A stretch of DNA of 64,000 nt. It comes from Opitutia bacterium. Lineage in GTDB: Bacteria; Verrucomicrobiota; Verrucomicrobiia; Opitutales; Opitutaceae. Position 1 is the first letter of the stretch. Each line of letters starts with the position of its first letter. Below the pieces are notes generated by a model that searched no databases, had not been told where the DNA came from, and saw only the letters and a list, made by a program, of their open reading frames with translations. Shown here piece by piece: positions 26,901-35,871 of this stretch. The position numbers were made by a program, and so were the translations under genes. The DNA is taken from contig CANGHW010000017.1 of assembly GCA_947453695.1 (NCBI GenBank), positions 1 to 64,000 on the forward strand, given 5' to 3'.

Positions 26901-29357
26901 ATGTCCAACTCCTCCCACCTCCTCCCCCATGGCCTCGCCGCTCTCGCGTTGAGCGCCACGTCGCTCGCCTTCGGCCAGGCCGCACCTACCGCCCCCGCCA
27001 AACCCGCCGTCGCCGCCACCGAGGGCACTGAGACCGTTACGCTCTCCGAGTTCAACGTCTCCACGTCACGCGATCTCGGTTACTACTCGAGCGACACCGC
27101 CGCCGGCTCAGTCCTTACCGGCAAACCCGTCAAGGAACTCGCCCTCACAATCTCTCTCCTCAATCGCGACCTCCTCGACGATTTGCAGACCACCAACATC
27201 GCTGAGGCGATGCAGTTCTCCGCCTCCTTCAATCCGGAGAACGGCCTTGTCCGCGGCCAGGGCGCACAGATGAACGCCGAGGGCCAGTTTACCAATCGCG
27301 TCGGCAACAGCACCAACGGCGTGCCCGACTCCGGCGCCGTCGAGCGCATCGAGCTCATCAAGGGCCCGCCCTCCGTGCTCATGAGTTCCGCCTCCGCCGG
27401 CGGCGCAGTGAACATCACGCCGAAACGCCCGCAACGCCGCAACTTCACCGAGGCCGAATTCCAATACGGCAACTTCCAGGAGCGCTACCGCACCGAGGTA
27501 AACCGCGTCCTCACGCCCAAACTCGGCCTGCGCCTCGGCGCGCAGTTTTCCAACGCCTCCTTCAACGGCGCCTCCGTGCAAAACCAGAGCGTGATCCCCG
27601 AGTTCGACCGCGACCGCCGTCTGCTCATGTTCGGCGCCGTCGAGTGGCGCCCCTTCCGTGACACCATCATCGGTGTCGACGTCGAGCAGGTCCGCGACCG
27701 CTCCGTCCCGAGCAATCGCACGAGCCTCCGCTTCGTCACCGTCACCCGCAACGGCGTCTCGCAGCGCCTCCCGTGGTATCTCGCCTACAACGTCCCGCTC
27801 ACCTGGTCCATCACCGGCCCCGACATCGAGACCGGCAAGGACCACCGCTACATCACCGCGCGATGGAGCCAGACGTGGACGAAATATTTCAAGACCGAGG
27901 GCAACATCTACAACCAGTGGTATAACGAGAAAACCCTCCGCGGTAATCAGAACATCGAGGAGTCCACCACCGTCGCCGGCCTCGGCGGCCTCCGCGCCGT
28001 CCGCGTTTCCAGCTACGATGTGACGCAGACCGCCCAGCGCACCACGCAGATGGCCTTCCGCGGCGTCTTCGACTACGCGATCCGCGACACCAAGCATCAG
28101 TTCATCGCGAAGTATAACTACTACACGTTCTACACCGACGCCGAAAACTACCGCGCCTACAACCCCGGCACCAATCCCATCACGGGCCTCACCGCCGCCA
28201 ACGAGATCAAGGGTGCGTGGCGTCAGGTCGAGGGCGTCACCGCCGACCAACTCAACAGTTACGACCGCTCCTGGCCGACCAACCTGAACTACCTCTGGCG
28301 CTACGCCAACGACGCGCACGACAACCCCCGCCGCCATCAGGGCAACCTGATCTACACTGGCGAATACGCCACGCGCATCGGCACCTTCTTCCCGCTAGCC
28401 GGCATTTCCTACCACAGCCAGATCGAGTCCTTCCAATCCAAGTATGCCAACATCGGTGGCGTCCTCACGAATCAGACGCGCCTCTTCTCCCGTCCCCACC
28501 GCTGGGGCAGCGCCCCGAGCGCCGGCCTCGTCTACCAAGTCACACCGTCCATCGGCCTGTTCGGCAGCTACCTCGAATCCTTCCAAGTTCCGACGAACAC
28601 GAACTCGTTCCAAGAACTCCTCCCCAATCGCGAAGGGGTGAGTTTCGAGAGCGGCGTGAAGCTCGACTTTCTCGACCGCAAGGTCACCGGCACCATCAGC
28701 TTCTTCGACACCACCGATAAAAACCGCGCCGTCACCGACTCCAGCGCCTTCAACATCAACACCCGCGACATCAACGGCCTCGGCCCGCGCGATCCCGGCT
28801 TCAACGCCAACGCCCTCGCGGCGAACACCTCGCGCGGCGACACCGTCGCCGTCGGCGAATACAATTCCAAGGGTTGGGACGGCGAAATCATCCTCTCACC
28901 CGGCTACGGTTTTCAGGCCACCGTCTCCGCCACCTTCGTCGATGCCAAAGTCGTCGATGACCCGAATCCCAGCCTCGTCGGCTCGCGCCAAGGTGGTTTC
29001 GCCAAACGCAGCTTCGGCACGGTGCTCAGCTACCGCTTCCAAAACAGCACGCTCAAAGGCCTCAGCATCGGCGGCGGCTACCGTTACACCTCTGATCGCT
29101 ACCTCGCCCGTGTCCGCCAAAACGCCAACGTCGTCGGCTCGCCCTTTGTCGACTACTGGCAGCCCCCCGCCAAATCCCTATCCTTCTTCTCGAAGTATAC
29201 GTTCAAGGTCGCCCGCAAAGACGCCTGGGTGCAGCTCAATGCCGACAACCTGCTCAAGGCGACTCGCTACATCAACGAGACCTCGTTCACGAATCTCCTG
29301 ATCTACGGCATCGACACCCCTGTCGTCTGGCGCGTGACCACCGGCGTCCGCTTCTAA
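26901..29357 (+). CDS. TonB-dependent outer-membrane receptor
   Basis: 818 residues from the ATG at 26901; a TTG 30 bases earlier adds ten residues. Signal peptide ends near AFGQA. The plug domain follows (VTLSEFNVSTSRDLGYY, LLDDLQTTNIAEAM, VERIELIKGPPSVLMSSASAGGAVN), then a 22-strand barrel region ending in the beta-signal aromatic VTTGVRF. No SusD partner is seen, as is usual in Verrucomicrobia. Its position after the LacI-controlled isomerase and glycoside hydrolase genes suggests uptake of oligosaccharides made by that enzyme; a siderophore or other ligand remains possible. Confidence 0.92.
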   Translation: MSNSSHLLPHGLAALALSATSLAFGQAAPTAPAKPAVAATEGTETVTLSEFNVSTSRDLGYYSSDTAAGSVLTGKPVKELALTISLLNRDLLDDLQTTNIAEAMQFSASFNPENGLVRGQGAQMNAEGQFTNRVGNSTNGVPDSGAVERIELIKGPPSVLMSSASAGGAVNITPKRPQRRNFTEAEFQYGNFQERYRTEVNRVLTPKLGLRLGAQFSNASFNGASVQNQSVIPEFDRDRRLLMFGAVEWRPFRDTIIGVDVEQVRDRSVPSNRTSLRFVTVTRNGVSQRLPWYLAYNVPLTWSITGPDIETGKDHRYITARWSQTWTKYFKTEGNIYNQWYNEKTLRGNQNIEESTTVAGLGGLRAVRVSSYDVTQTAQRTTQMAFRGVFDYAIRDTKHQFIAKYNYYTFYTDAENYRAYNPGTNPITGLTAANEIKGAWRQVEGVTADQLNSYDRSWPTNLNYLWRYANDAHDNPRRHQGNLIYTGEYATRIGTFFPLAGISYHSQIESFQSKYANIGGVLTNQTRLFSRPHRWGSAPSAGLVYQVTPSIGLFGSYLESFQVPTNTNSFQELLPNREGVSFESGVKLDFLDRKVTGTISFFDTTDKNRAVTDSSAFNINTRDINGLGPRDPGFNANALAANTSRGDTVAVGEYNSKGWDGEIILSPGYGFQATVSATFVDAKVVDDPNPSLVGSRQGGFAKRSFGTVLSYRFQNSTLKGLSIGGGYRYTSDRYLARVRQNANVVGSPFVDYWQPPAKSLSFFSKYTFKVARKDAWVQLNADNLLKATRYINETSFTNLLIYGIDTPVVWRVTTGVRF

Positions 29358-29441
29358 CTCAATCTGCGTTCCGCCTTTCCGTGGCCCACCACGTGAGAGG
29401 CGGGAATACTGCCCCGCGACGCCTCGCCGACCCTCGCCGCC

Positions 29442-30956
29442 TCATGTTTCTCCCCGCGGCAAACGCACCGTAAACGTCGCTCCTTCGCCCACCGTGCTCG
29501 TCACGGCAATCGTCCCGCCATGTGCGTCGACGATTGCCTTGCAGATCGCGAGCCCGAGCCCGCTCCGGCCTTCGTTCCACGAGCGCGCTTGGTCCGCGCG
29601 GTAAAACCGTTCGAACACATGCGGCAGATGCTCCGCCGCGATGCCGTGCCCGTCGTCAGCAACCCGCAACCACACCTCCCGCCCTTCGCGCCCTTCCACC
29701 CCGGTCGACACACGCACTTCGCCGCCGTCGCGATTGTAGTGAATCGCATTCGCCACGAGGTTTGTGACCACTTGCGCGAGTCGTTGCTCGTCACCGCGCA
29801 GTTCCGTCGGCGTCGTCTCAACGTGCAGGATGATTTTTCGCTGCTCGGCCAAAGGCTTTAACAGGTCCGCGCTCGCCCGCGCCACATCCGCCAGATCCAC
29901 CGAATCATGCCGCGGGGTATCCTGTCCCGCATCGAGGCGTGCGAGCGCCAGCAGCGACTCCGTCAATCGCCGCATCTGCTGCACCGTGCGCAGACACGCC
30001 TCCACCGTTTCGCGGTATTCCTCGCCCGAGCGGTCTCGCGCCAGCAGGCCTTGCATCGCCGTCACCAACGCCGCGATCGGCGTGCGCAGCTCATGCGATG
30101 CATCCGCCGTGAAATTCCGCTGCTCGGCAAACGCCGCCTCGAGCCGCGCAAAGGTCGAGTTCAGCACCTCGGCCAGCTCCCGCAATTCCCGCGCTGCGTC
30201 CGGTGCCGCGATGCGCTCCGCCAGATTCCCTGCCGCGATTCGCCGCGCCGTCGCCCCGATGTCATTCACCGGGCGCAGTGCCCGCGCCGCGATCCACCAC
30301 GTGCCGCCGAGTCCGACCGCCAGCACGCCGGCTCCCGCCGCCAACAGCCACCAGCCAAATTGCCGCGTTGCCCGCTCCGTGCCGCCGAGTGCGATACCCG
30401 TCAGCACGCAATCCCCCATCTCCGTGAAGTAGTAGTGCTCGCGCCATTCGCCCCGCGTCCGCGCGAAGCGCTGGCCCCACGCGGCCTCCGTCGGCGCCGG
30501 GATATCCTTCGGTGCATTCGGTGAGCGACCTCCTTCCGCTCCCCCCACGCGCCAGGCTGCGTAATAAAACGCCGCCGCCGACTCGTCCGCAAACAGGGCC
30601 GCCGTGGCCGGCGTCAGCTTGAACAGCACCGTCCCCCGCGTTCCCTCGCGTTCGCCGTCACGCGGCCCTCCGCCCTCTCCATCCCGCGGTCCGCGTTTGC
30701 CCTCTTTGCCCGCAAAGGATTTTCGCCCCCCCGGTCCGCCGGGTCCGCCTGGTCCGCGCCCGACCGGCGGCACCGACCCGCGCCAATCATCCTGCAACCG
30801 CGCCAACCGCCGGTCCAATTCGTCGTCGATCCGCCCGAGCGCCTGTGTGCGCTCCAGCTGATAGGCTGTGACGCCGAAGCCCGCGAGCACGGCCGTCAAC
30901 AGCACGCCCGACCAGCCGAGCAGGCGCGCCCGGATTGAGAGCACCGGTAGTTTCAT
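29442..30956 (-). CDS. two-component sensor histidine kinase
   Basis: 504 residues from the ATG at 30956, which overlaps the response regulator stop (ATGA). Domains in order: membrane helix about 13-33, periplasmic part, second helix about 185-210, HAMP, HisKA with His288 in SHELRTP, then HATPase_c with NAIHYNRDGG, DDGHGIA and GLGLAI boxes. A low-complexity Gly/Pro/Arg-rich tract (GRGPGGPGGPGG, then GPRDGEGG repeats) lies in the periplasmic region between about 63 and 105, unusual for a sensor. Same class as QseC/TctE-type kinases. Stimulus unknown. Confidence 0.93.
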   Translation of the reverse strand: MKLPVLSIRARLLGWSGVLLTAVLAGFGVTAYQLERTQALGRIDDELDRRLARLQDDWRGSVPPVGRGPGGPGGPGGRKSFAGKEGKRGPRDGEGGGPRDGEREGTRGTVLFKLTPATAALFADESAAAFYYAAWRVGGAEGGRSPNAPKDIPAPTEAAWGQRFARTRGEWREHYYFTEMGDCVLTGIALGGTERATRQFGWWLLAAGAGVLAVGLGGTWWIAARALRPVNDIGATARRIAAGNLAERIAAPDAARELRELAEVLNSTFARLEAAFAEQRNFTADASHELRTPIAALVTAMQGLLARDRSGEEYRETVEACLRTVQQMRRLTESLLALARLDAGQDTPRHDSVDLADVARASADLLKPLAEQRKIILHVETTPTELRGDEQRLAQVVTNLVANAIHYNRDGGEVRVSTGVEGREGREVWLRVADDGHGIAAEHLPHVFERFYRADQARSWNEGRSGLGLAICKAIVDAHGGTIAVTSTVGEGATFTVRLPRGET

Positions 30957-31612
30957 GCGGACTCCTCGATGCAAAAGCCCTGTCCCCGTCGCGTCGCGAT
31001 CAGGTCTGCTCCGAGCTTTTTCCGCAGACTCGAGACATGCACGTCCAACAGGTTCGACCCGGTGTCCTCACTCTCGTCGAACAAGTGCTCATAGAGCGTC
31101 GTGCGCGTCACCACGGCACCGCGATGCAGCGCGAGAAACTCCAGAATCCCATACTCGCGCGCCGTCAGCGCCACCGCCCGCCCCGCCTGCGTCACCACGC
31201 GCGCCCGCATGTCGATCTCCACATCCCGCACCACGATTACCGACTTCGCCTGCCCCGCAGCCCGCCGGATCAACGCCCTCAATCGCGCGAGCAACTCGGG
31301 CAGATCAAAGGGTTTCACGAGATAATCGTCCGCGCCCGCATCGAGTCCACGCACCCGGTCGCGGCTCGCATCCCGCGCCGTCAACATCAGGACAGGCGTT
31401 GTCTTCGCCGCCCTCACTCGTTCCAAAATCGTCCACCCATCCAGCTCCGGCAGCATCACGTCCAGCACCAGTGCATCGTAGTCGAAGGTCAGCGCCTTGT
31501 AGAGGCCTTCCCCGCCGCGGTCCGCCGTGTCGACCGAATAGCCTTCTTCCCGCAGCGCCTTCGCAAGGCTGCGCAACATCAGGACTTCGTCTTCGACGAT
31601 GAGGATTCGCAT
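30953..31612 (-). CDS. OmpR/PhoB-family response regulator
   Basis: 219 residues from the ATG at 31612; a start at 31660 would add 16 residues ahead of the receiver domain. Receiver domain with acidic pair near residues 7-9, phosphoacceptor Asp51 in LVLDVMLPELDGW, and conserved Lys in VKPFDLPELLAR. The C-terminal winged helix (REYGILEFLALHRGAVVTRTTLYEHL) is of the OmpR type. Translationally coupled to the kinase gene. Its likely DNA sites lie in the gap toward the DUF3500 gene. Confidence 0.94.
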   Translation of the reverse strand: MRILIVEDEVLMLRSLAKALREEGYSVDTADRGGEGLYKALTFDYDALVLDVMLPELDGWTILERVRAAKTTPVLMLTARDASRDRVRGLDAGADDYLVKPFDLPELLARLRALIRRAAGQAKSVIVVRDVEIDMRARVVTQAGRAVALTAREYGILEFLALHRGAVVTRTTLYEHLFDESEDTGSNLLDVHVSSLRKKLGADLIATRRGQGFCIEESA

Positions 31613-31704
31613 GGCATCGGTCCGCGGCGGGCGGACTTCATTCGTGGGTGGGGCAGTCATGGTGCACGCGCGGGACGCGCGAGTGCAACTCTGCCAGAGC
31701 GACT

Positions 31705-31721
31705 CTTAAGAAATCATGAAG
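31705..31721 (-). promoter_or_regulatory. candidate response regulator box (half-sites 11 bp apart), toward the two-component operon
   Basis: Minus strand reads CTTCAT-N5-CTTAAG, two CTTAAG-like half-sites with 11-bp period as bound by QseB/PmrA/TctD-type regulators. It lies 93 bases upstream of the response regulator ATG, so autoregulation is plausible. Confidence 0.4.
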
Positions 31722-31747
31722 ACGTTTCCGGCCAAAAAATGCGCCGT

Positions 31748-31764
31748 CTTCACGAAATCTTTAG
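31748..31764 (+). promoter_or_regulatory. candidate response regulator box toward the DUF3500 gene
   Basis: Plus strand reads CTTCAC-N5-CTTTAG with the same 11-bp period. A weak -10 (TATCGT) lies about 10 bases on and the ATG 23 bases on, so the box would overlap the -35 region as in regulator-activated promoters. Confidence 0.4.
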
Positions 31765-31787
31765 GGAGCTCCTGCTATCGTCCGGGC

Positions 31788-33926
31788 ATGAATCTGAAAT
31801 CCTTCATTTTCGCCGCCCTCACCGCCGTCGTCGCCGCTGCGCAAACGCCGCGCCTCGTGAACCTCGCCACCCGTGCGCCTGCCGGGACCGGCAACGATCT
31901 GCTCACCGCCGGCTTCGTCATCTCCCCTGGCGCCGACAAAACCGTCCTCATCCGCGCCATCGGCCCGACGTTGTCCACCTACGGCCTCACCGGCGTCCTC
32001 GCCGATCCGGTCCTGAAACTGATCAACGCCGCCGGCAGCACCATCGCCACCAACGACAACTGGCTCACTGCCGACGCCGCAGCGATGAATTCCGTCGGCG
32101 CCTTCGCCCTCACGCCCGGCAGCAAGGACGCCGCACTCGTCGCCACCCTCGCACCCGGCGCCTACACGGCGCAGGTCTCCAGCGTCGACGCTACGAGCAC
32201 CGGCCTCGCACTCGTCGAGGTCTACGAAATTTCCGCCGGCACCTCCACGCTCCTCAATCTTTCCACGCGCGCCAATCTCGGCGTCGGCGCGAATGTCGCC
32301 ATCCCCGGCCTCGTCATCTCGCCCGGCACCGGCCCGCGCCGCCTGCTGATCCGCGCCGTCGGGCCCACCCTCGCCAACTTCGGTCTCACCGGCGTGCTGG
32401 CTGATCCCATCCTCACGGTCACCAACAGCACCGGCACCACCACCTTCGCGTCCAACGACAACTGGGGCACCCCCTCCGGCACTGCGCCAGCCGCCGCTAC
32501 CACACTCTCCAACGCCTTCACCGCCGCCGGCGCCTTCGGTCTCACCGCCGGCAGCAAAGACGCCGCGGTCCTCACCGAACTCTCCGCCGGCAACTATACG
32601 ATTCAGGTCTCCGGCGTCGCCGCCACCACGGGCCTCGCGCTCGTCGAGGTCTACGACGTCACCGGCGCCACGATTTCCACCACCGCCACCGCACCCACGA
32701 TCACCGCCCAACCCACCGCCGTGTCCGTTGCCGCCGGCGCCCGCGCCACACTCTCCGTCACTGCCACGGGCTCCAATCCCCTGACCTATCAGTGGTCCCG
32801 CAGCGGCGTCACGCTCGCTGGCGCGACCAACAGCACATATTCCATCGCCACCACCACCGCCGCCGACGCGGGCACCTACACCGTTACCGTCACAAACTCC
32901 GCCGGCTCGGTCACGAGTTCCGCTGCCGCGCTCACGGTCACGACCGCCGCCACCGGCTCCAACACCCCCGCCGTCGTCGCCGCCGCCCAAGCGTTTCTCG
33001 CCACCTTGAGCACCACCCAACAGTCCACCACCCAGCTCGCTTGGAGTCTCGCCGCCGCCCGCCGTTGGTCGAATCTCCCGGCCTCCAGCAATTTCGTCGC
33101 GCGCAATGGCATCGCCTGGGGCTCGCTCACCACCGCGCAGCGGGCCGCCGCGACCGCCCTGCTCGCCACCGTGCTCAGCAGCACCGGCCAGACGCTGCTC
33201 ACCGGCATGCAGGCCGCCGACGACTACCTTTCCGCCAATGGCGGTGGCACCAGCTACGGCAATGGCCTCTACTACCTCGCCATCTACGGCACGCCTTCCA
33301 CCACCGATTTTTGGGTGCTGCAATGGACCGGTCACCACCTCACGCAGCACTTCACGTTCAACGGCGCTTACAAGTCCGGCACCCCACTCTTCCTCGGCGT
33401 CGAGCCCCGCACGTCCTTCACGCTCAGTGGCACCTCCTACGATCCCATGGCCGCCCAGCGCAACGCCGCCGCCGATCTCTTCGCCGCCCTCCCAACCTAC
33501 TCCGGCGCGCTCCTCAGCGGCACCTACACCGACATCCTCTTCGGCGCCAACGGCACCGGCAATATCGACAACACCTATCCTAAGGCCTACCCCACCGCCG
33601 CCACCGGCCGCGGCGTGCTCTTCTCCGCACTCTCCGCCGCCGATCAGGAAAAGGCCCGGGCGTTCGTCCGCGCCTACGTCAATACCCAGACCGCGGAGGT
33701 CGCCGCCGACCTCCTCGGCGCCTACCTCAGTGACACTGCCCTAGCTTCCACCTACGTCGCCTACGCCGGCCCCGGCAACGTCACCACCTCCAACAGCTAC
33801 CTCCGCATCGACGGCCCGCGGGTCTGGATCGAGCTCTCCGTTCAGGGCGGCATCATCATCCGCAACGAGCCCCACTACCACGGCATCTGGCGCGACAAAC
33901 TCGCCGACTACGGCGGGAATTTCTAA
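31788..33926 (+). CDS. secreted DUF3500 protein with two tandem N-terminal domains and an Ig-like domain
   Basis: 712 residues from the ATG at 31788 (signal peptide MNLKSFIFAALTAVVAAAQ); an in-frame ATG at 31716 would add 24 residues and lies inside the candidate regulator box. Two copies of the ~125-residue domain also found in the DUF1800 protein follow (VLIRAIGPTLSTYGL, TNDNW, GSKDAAL, LVEVYE). An Ig-like segment spans about 304-390 (APTITAQPTAVSVAAGARAT, DAGTYTVTVTNSAGS). Residues about 395-712 match DUF3500 (AAQAFLATLSTTQQ, WTGHHLTQHFTFNG, FLGVEP, HYHGIWRD). Function of DUF3500 is unknown; it is secreted. Divergent from the two-component system. Confidence 0.9.
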   Translation: MNLKSFIFAALTAVVAAAQTPRLVNLATRAPAGTGNDLLTAGFVISPGADKTVLIRAIGPTLSTYGLTGVLADPVLKLINAAGSTIATNDNWLTADAAAMNSVGAFALTPGSKDAALVATLAPGAYTAQVSSVDATSTGLALVEVYEISAGTSTLLNLSTRANLGVGANVAIPGLVISPGTGPRRLLIRAVGPTLANFGLTGVLADPILTVTNSTGTTTFASNDNWGTPSGTAPAAATTLSNAFTAAGAFGLTAGSKDAAVLTELSAGNYTIQVSGVAATTGLALVEVYDVTGATISTTATAPTITAQPTAVSVAAGARATLSVTATGSNPLTYQWSRSGVTLAGATNSTYSIATTTAADAGTYTVTVTNSAGSVTSSAAALTVTTAATGSNTPAVVAAAQAFLATLSTTQQSTTQLAWSLAAARRWSNLPASSNFVARNGIAWGSLTTAQRAAATALLATVLSSTGQTLLTGMQAADDYLSANGGGTSYGNGLYYLAIYGTPSTTDFWVLQWTGHHLTQHFTFNGAYKSGTPLFLGVEPRTSFTLSGTSYDPMAAQRNAAADLFAALPTYSGALLSGTYTDILFGANGTGNIDNTYPKAYPTAATGRGVLFSALSAADQEKARAFVRAYVNTQTAEVAADLLGAYLSDTALASTYVAYAGPGNVTTSNSYLRIDGPRVWIELSVQGGIIIRNEPHYHGIWRDKLADYGGNF

Positions 33927-33953
33927 CCATCCTCCCGTCGCCTCCGCCCCGCC

Positions 33954-34691
33954 GTGCCTGCCACCGCCCGCGTTCTGCTGCTCTCGCTCGCCGCGTTTCT
34001 CAGCGCGGCGAGTCTCCGCGCCCACAACGCCCCGGGCTCCTCCGTCTTCCTCGATTTCTTTCGCGACCATCTCCGCGCTGAGCTCCGGCTCCCCCTCTCC
34101 GAACTCGAGCTCAGCTTTCGCCAGCCGCTGCTCTCTACCGCCCGCGCCCCCGACGCTCATCCGGGCGTCACCCCCGACTCCCCGCCGCTCACCCCTGTGG
34201 AGATCCGCGCCCGCGTCGCGCAGCACCGCGCCGCCCTGACCGCGTATCTTCTGGCGCACCTCGACCCACGCTCGCCCGACGGGCGACCCTGGCTCGTCAC
34301 GGTCACTGCTCTCTCCGTCACCGCCGAAGAAGCGATTCCCGATCTCGTCGTCCACCTCCGCCTCACTCCTCCGCCCGGTGCCCCGCTCCGCCGTTTCACG
34401 CTCAACTACGACGCCATCGTCCACGAGGTCATCAACCACATCATTTTTGTCTCTGTCCGCCGCGACTGGGATCACGCCGTCTTTGCGGACCACCCCGAGC
34501 CGCTCACTTCGCTTCGCTTCTTCAACAAGTCCCTCCCCGTCGACCGCACCGGCGGCAGTCTCTGGCGCGGCGCCCGCCACCGCCTGCTCGCCGTCATCGA
34601 ACATCACCCGCTCCGCACCTCGGTCTTCACCCTCGCCCCGCTTCTCGCCGTCGTCACCTTTGCCGCCCGTCTTCGCCGCCGCTCGCACTGA
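33954..34691 (+). CDS. exported protein resembling the outer segment of HupE/UreJ-like proteins
   Basis: 245 residues from a GTG at 33954, 27 bases after the DUF3500 stop. Signal peptide about 1-23 (VLLLSLAAFLSAASLRA). The mature start HNAPGSSVFLDFFRDHLRAELRLPLSELEL recalls the extracytoplasmic N-terminal part of HupE/UreJ_2 membrane proteins, but the multi-helix membrane domain is absent: only one terminal helix (about 219-238) ending in RLRRRSH remains. Adjacent DUF3500 genes support a joint role. The HupE link is my inference from a short stretch and needs a profile comparison. Confidence 0.65.
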   Translation: MPATARVLLLSLAAFLSAASLRAHNAPGSSVFLDFFRDHLRAELRLPLSELELSFRQPLLSTARAPDAHPGVTPDSPPLTPVEIRARVAQHRAALTAYLLAHLDPRSPDGRPWLVTVTALSVTAEEAIPDLVVHLRLTPPPGAPLRRFTLNYDAIVHEVINHIIFVSVRRDWDHAVFADHPEPLTSLRFFNKSLPVDRTGGSLWRGARHRLLAVIEHHPLRTSVFTLAPLLAVVTFAARLRRRSH

Positions 34692-34750
34692 TCCCTTGCG
34701 CCACACGCGCGAGTCCGCAAACACTGGGGAAATCCTCTCCCGCTTTCCCC

Positions 34751-35752
34751 ATGAACTCCCCGCTCTCCCGCCGCCGCTTTCTAACCGCCTCCGCCCTTCT
34801 GCCCCTCGCCGCCGCCAGCCTTTCCGCCCCTTCCGCGCGCGCCGCCTATACACCCATCGCCCGGCACAGCGGTCCACGCCTCCGCACTTCGCTCAACGCT
34901 TACTCGTTCTCCGACCTCCTGACCGCCAACGCCAAGGATGCCACCAAGGGCCTCGACCTCTTCGGCGTCTGCGATTTTGCCGCCAAGCTGGGCTTCGATG
35001 CTGTCGATCTCACCGGCTACTTCTTCCCCGACCACCCGCAGGCTCCCGCCTCCCGCTACCTTATTCGGCTGAAGCGCCACGCCTTTAATCTCGGCCTCGA
35101 CATCAGCGGCACCGGCGTCCGCAACGACTTCACCGCCGCCGATCCCGCCGTCCGCGCCGAGGGCGTCGCCCGCATCAAGACGTGGATCGAAGTCGCCGCC
35201 CGCCTCGGAGCTCCCACCATCCGCGTCTTTGCCGATTGCCAGGCTCCGTTCAAAACCTGGCAGCAAGCCTCGTCCAACGCCCCCCGGGAAAAGGTTGAAG
35301 CCTGGATGTCCGACGCCATCCGCGAGTGCGCCGTCCACGGCGAGAAATTCGGCATCATCGTCGCCGTCCAGAATCACGGCGATTTCATCGCCACCGGCGC
35401 CGAGCACCTCAGCCTCCTCAAGCGCGTCGATCACGATTGGTGCGCCGCGCTCGTCGACACCGGCAAATACCTCTCCGCCGATCCCTACGCCGACATCGCG
35501 ATCATGGCGCCCTACGCCGTGAATTGGCAGATCAAGGAAACCATGCAGAGCACGCTGAAATCCCCGCGCGTGGATCTGACCAAACTCGTCACGATCATCC
35601 GCCAATCCGGCTACCGCGGCTACGTGCCAATCGAGACCCTTTCCATGGGCCGCAAGGACTACGATCCTTACGCCGAGGTCACCAAGTTGTTCCACGACCT
35701 CTCCGCCGCCCTCGCCGCCCCCGCGTCGTCCGAGCCCGCCGCGAAATCCTGA
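34751..35752 (+). CDS. Tat-exported sugar isomerase/epimerase-like protein, paralogue of the gene at 24502
   Basis: 333 residues with Tat leader LSRRRFLTASALLPLAAAS. By eye more than two thirds of residues are identical to the 24502 product over its full length, including the landmarks SGTGVRNDF, VAVQNHGDF, VDTGKYL and YVPIETLSM. The TIM-barrel class is the same. Unlike its paralogue it has no adjacent LacI, glycoside hydrolase or TonB gene, and it has a slightly longer C-terminal tail (SSEPAAKS). A recent duplication with separate deployment is likely. Confidence 0.9.
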   Translation: MNSPLSRRRFLTASALLPLAAASLSAPSARAAYTPIARHSGPRLRTSLNAYSFSDLLTANAKDATKGLDLFGVCDFAAKLGFDAVDLTGYFFPDHPQAPASRYLIRLKRHAFNLGLDISGTGVRNDFTAADPAVRAEGVARIKTWIEVAARLGAPTIRVFADCQAPFKTWQQASSNAPREKVEAWMSDAIRECAVHGEKFGIIVAVQNHGDFIATGAEHLSLLKRVDHDWCAALVDTGKYLSADPYADIAIMAPYAVNWQIKETMQSTLKSPRVDLTKLVTIIRQSGYRGYVPIETLSMGRKDYDPYAEVTKLFHDLSAALAAPASSEPAAKS

Positions 35753-35786
35753 GCCTCCGCCACCGCGCTCACCGCCCCTCACCTCA

Positions 35787-35810
35787 GTAGCCGCCCGCTT
35801 TCGCGTGCGG
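35787..35810. repeat. GTAG-hairpin (REP-like)
   Basis: GTAG (35787-35790) followed by CCGCCCGC, loop TTTC, GCGTGCGG, pairing with one mismatch. It lies 35 bases after the stop of the preceding isomerase-like gene in the gap before the M20 peptidase. Confidence 0.55.
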
Positions 35811-35871
35811 TTGCCACGCACTCGCTTCCCCCGCGCTTGCGCCACGCCGCCCCGCTCGCCTGACTGCCCGG

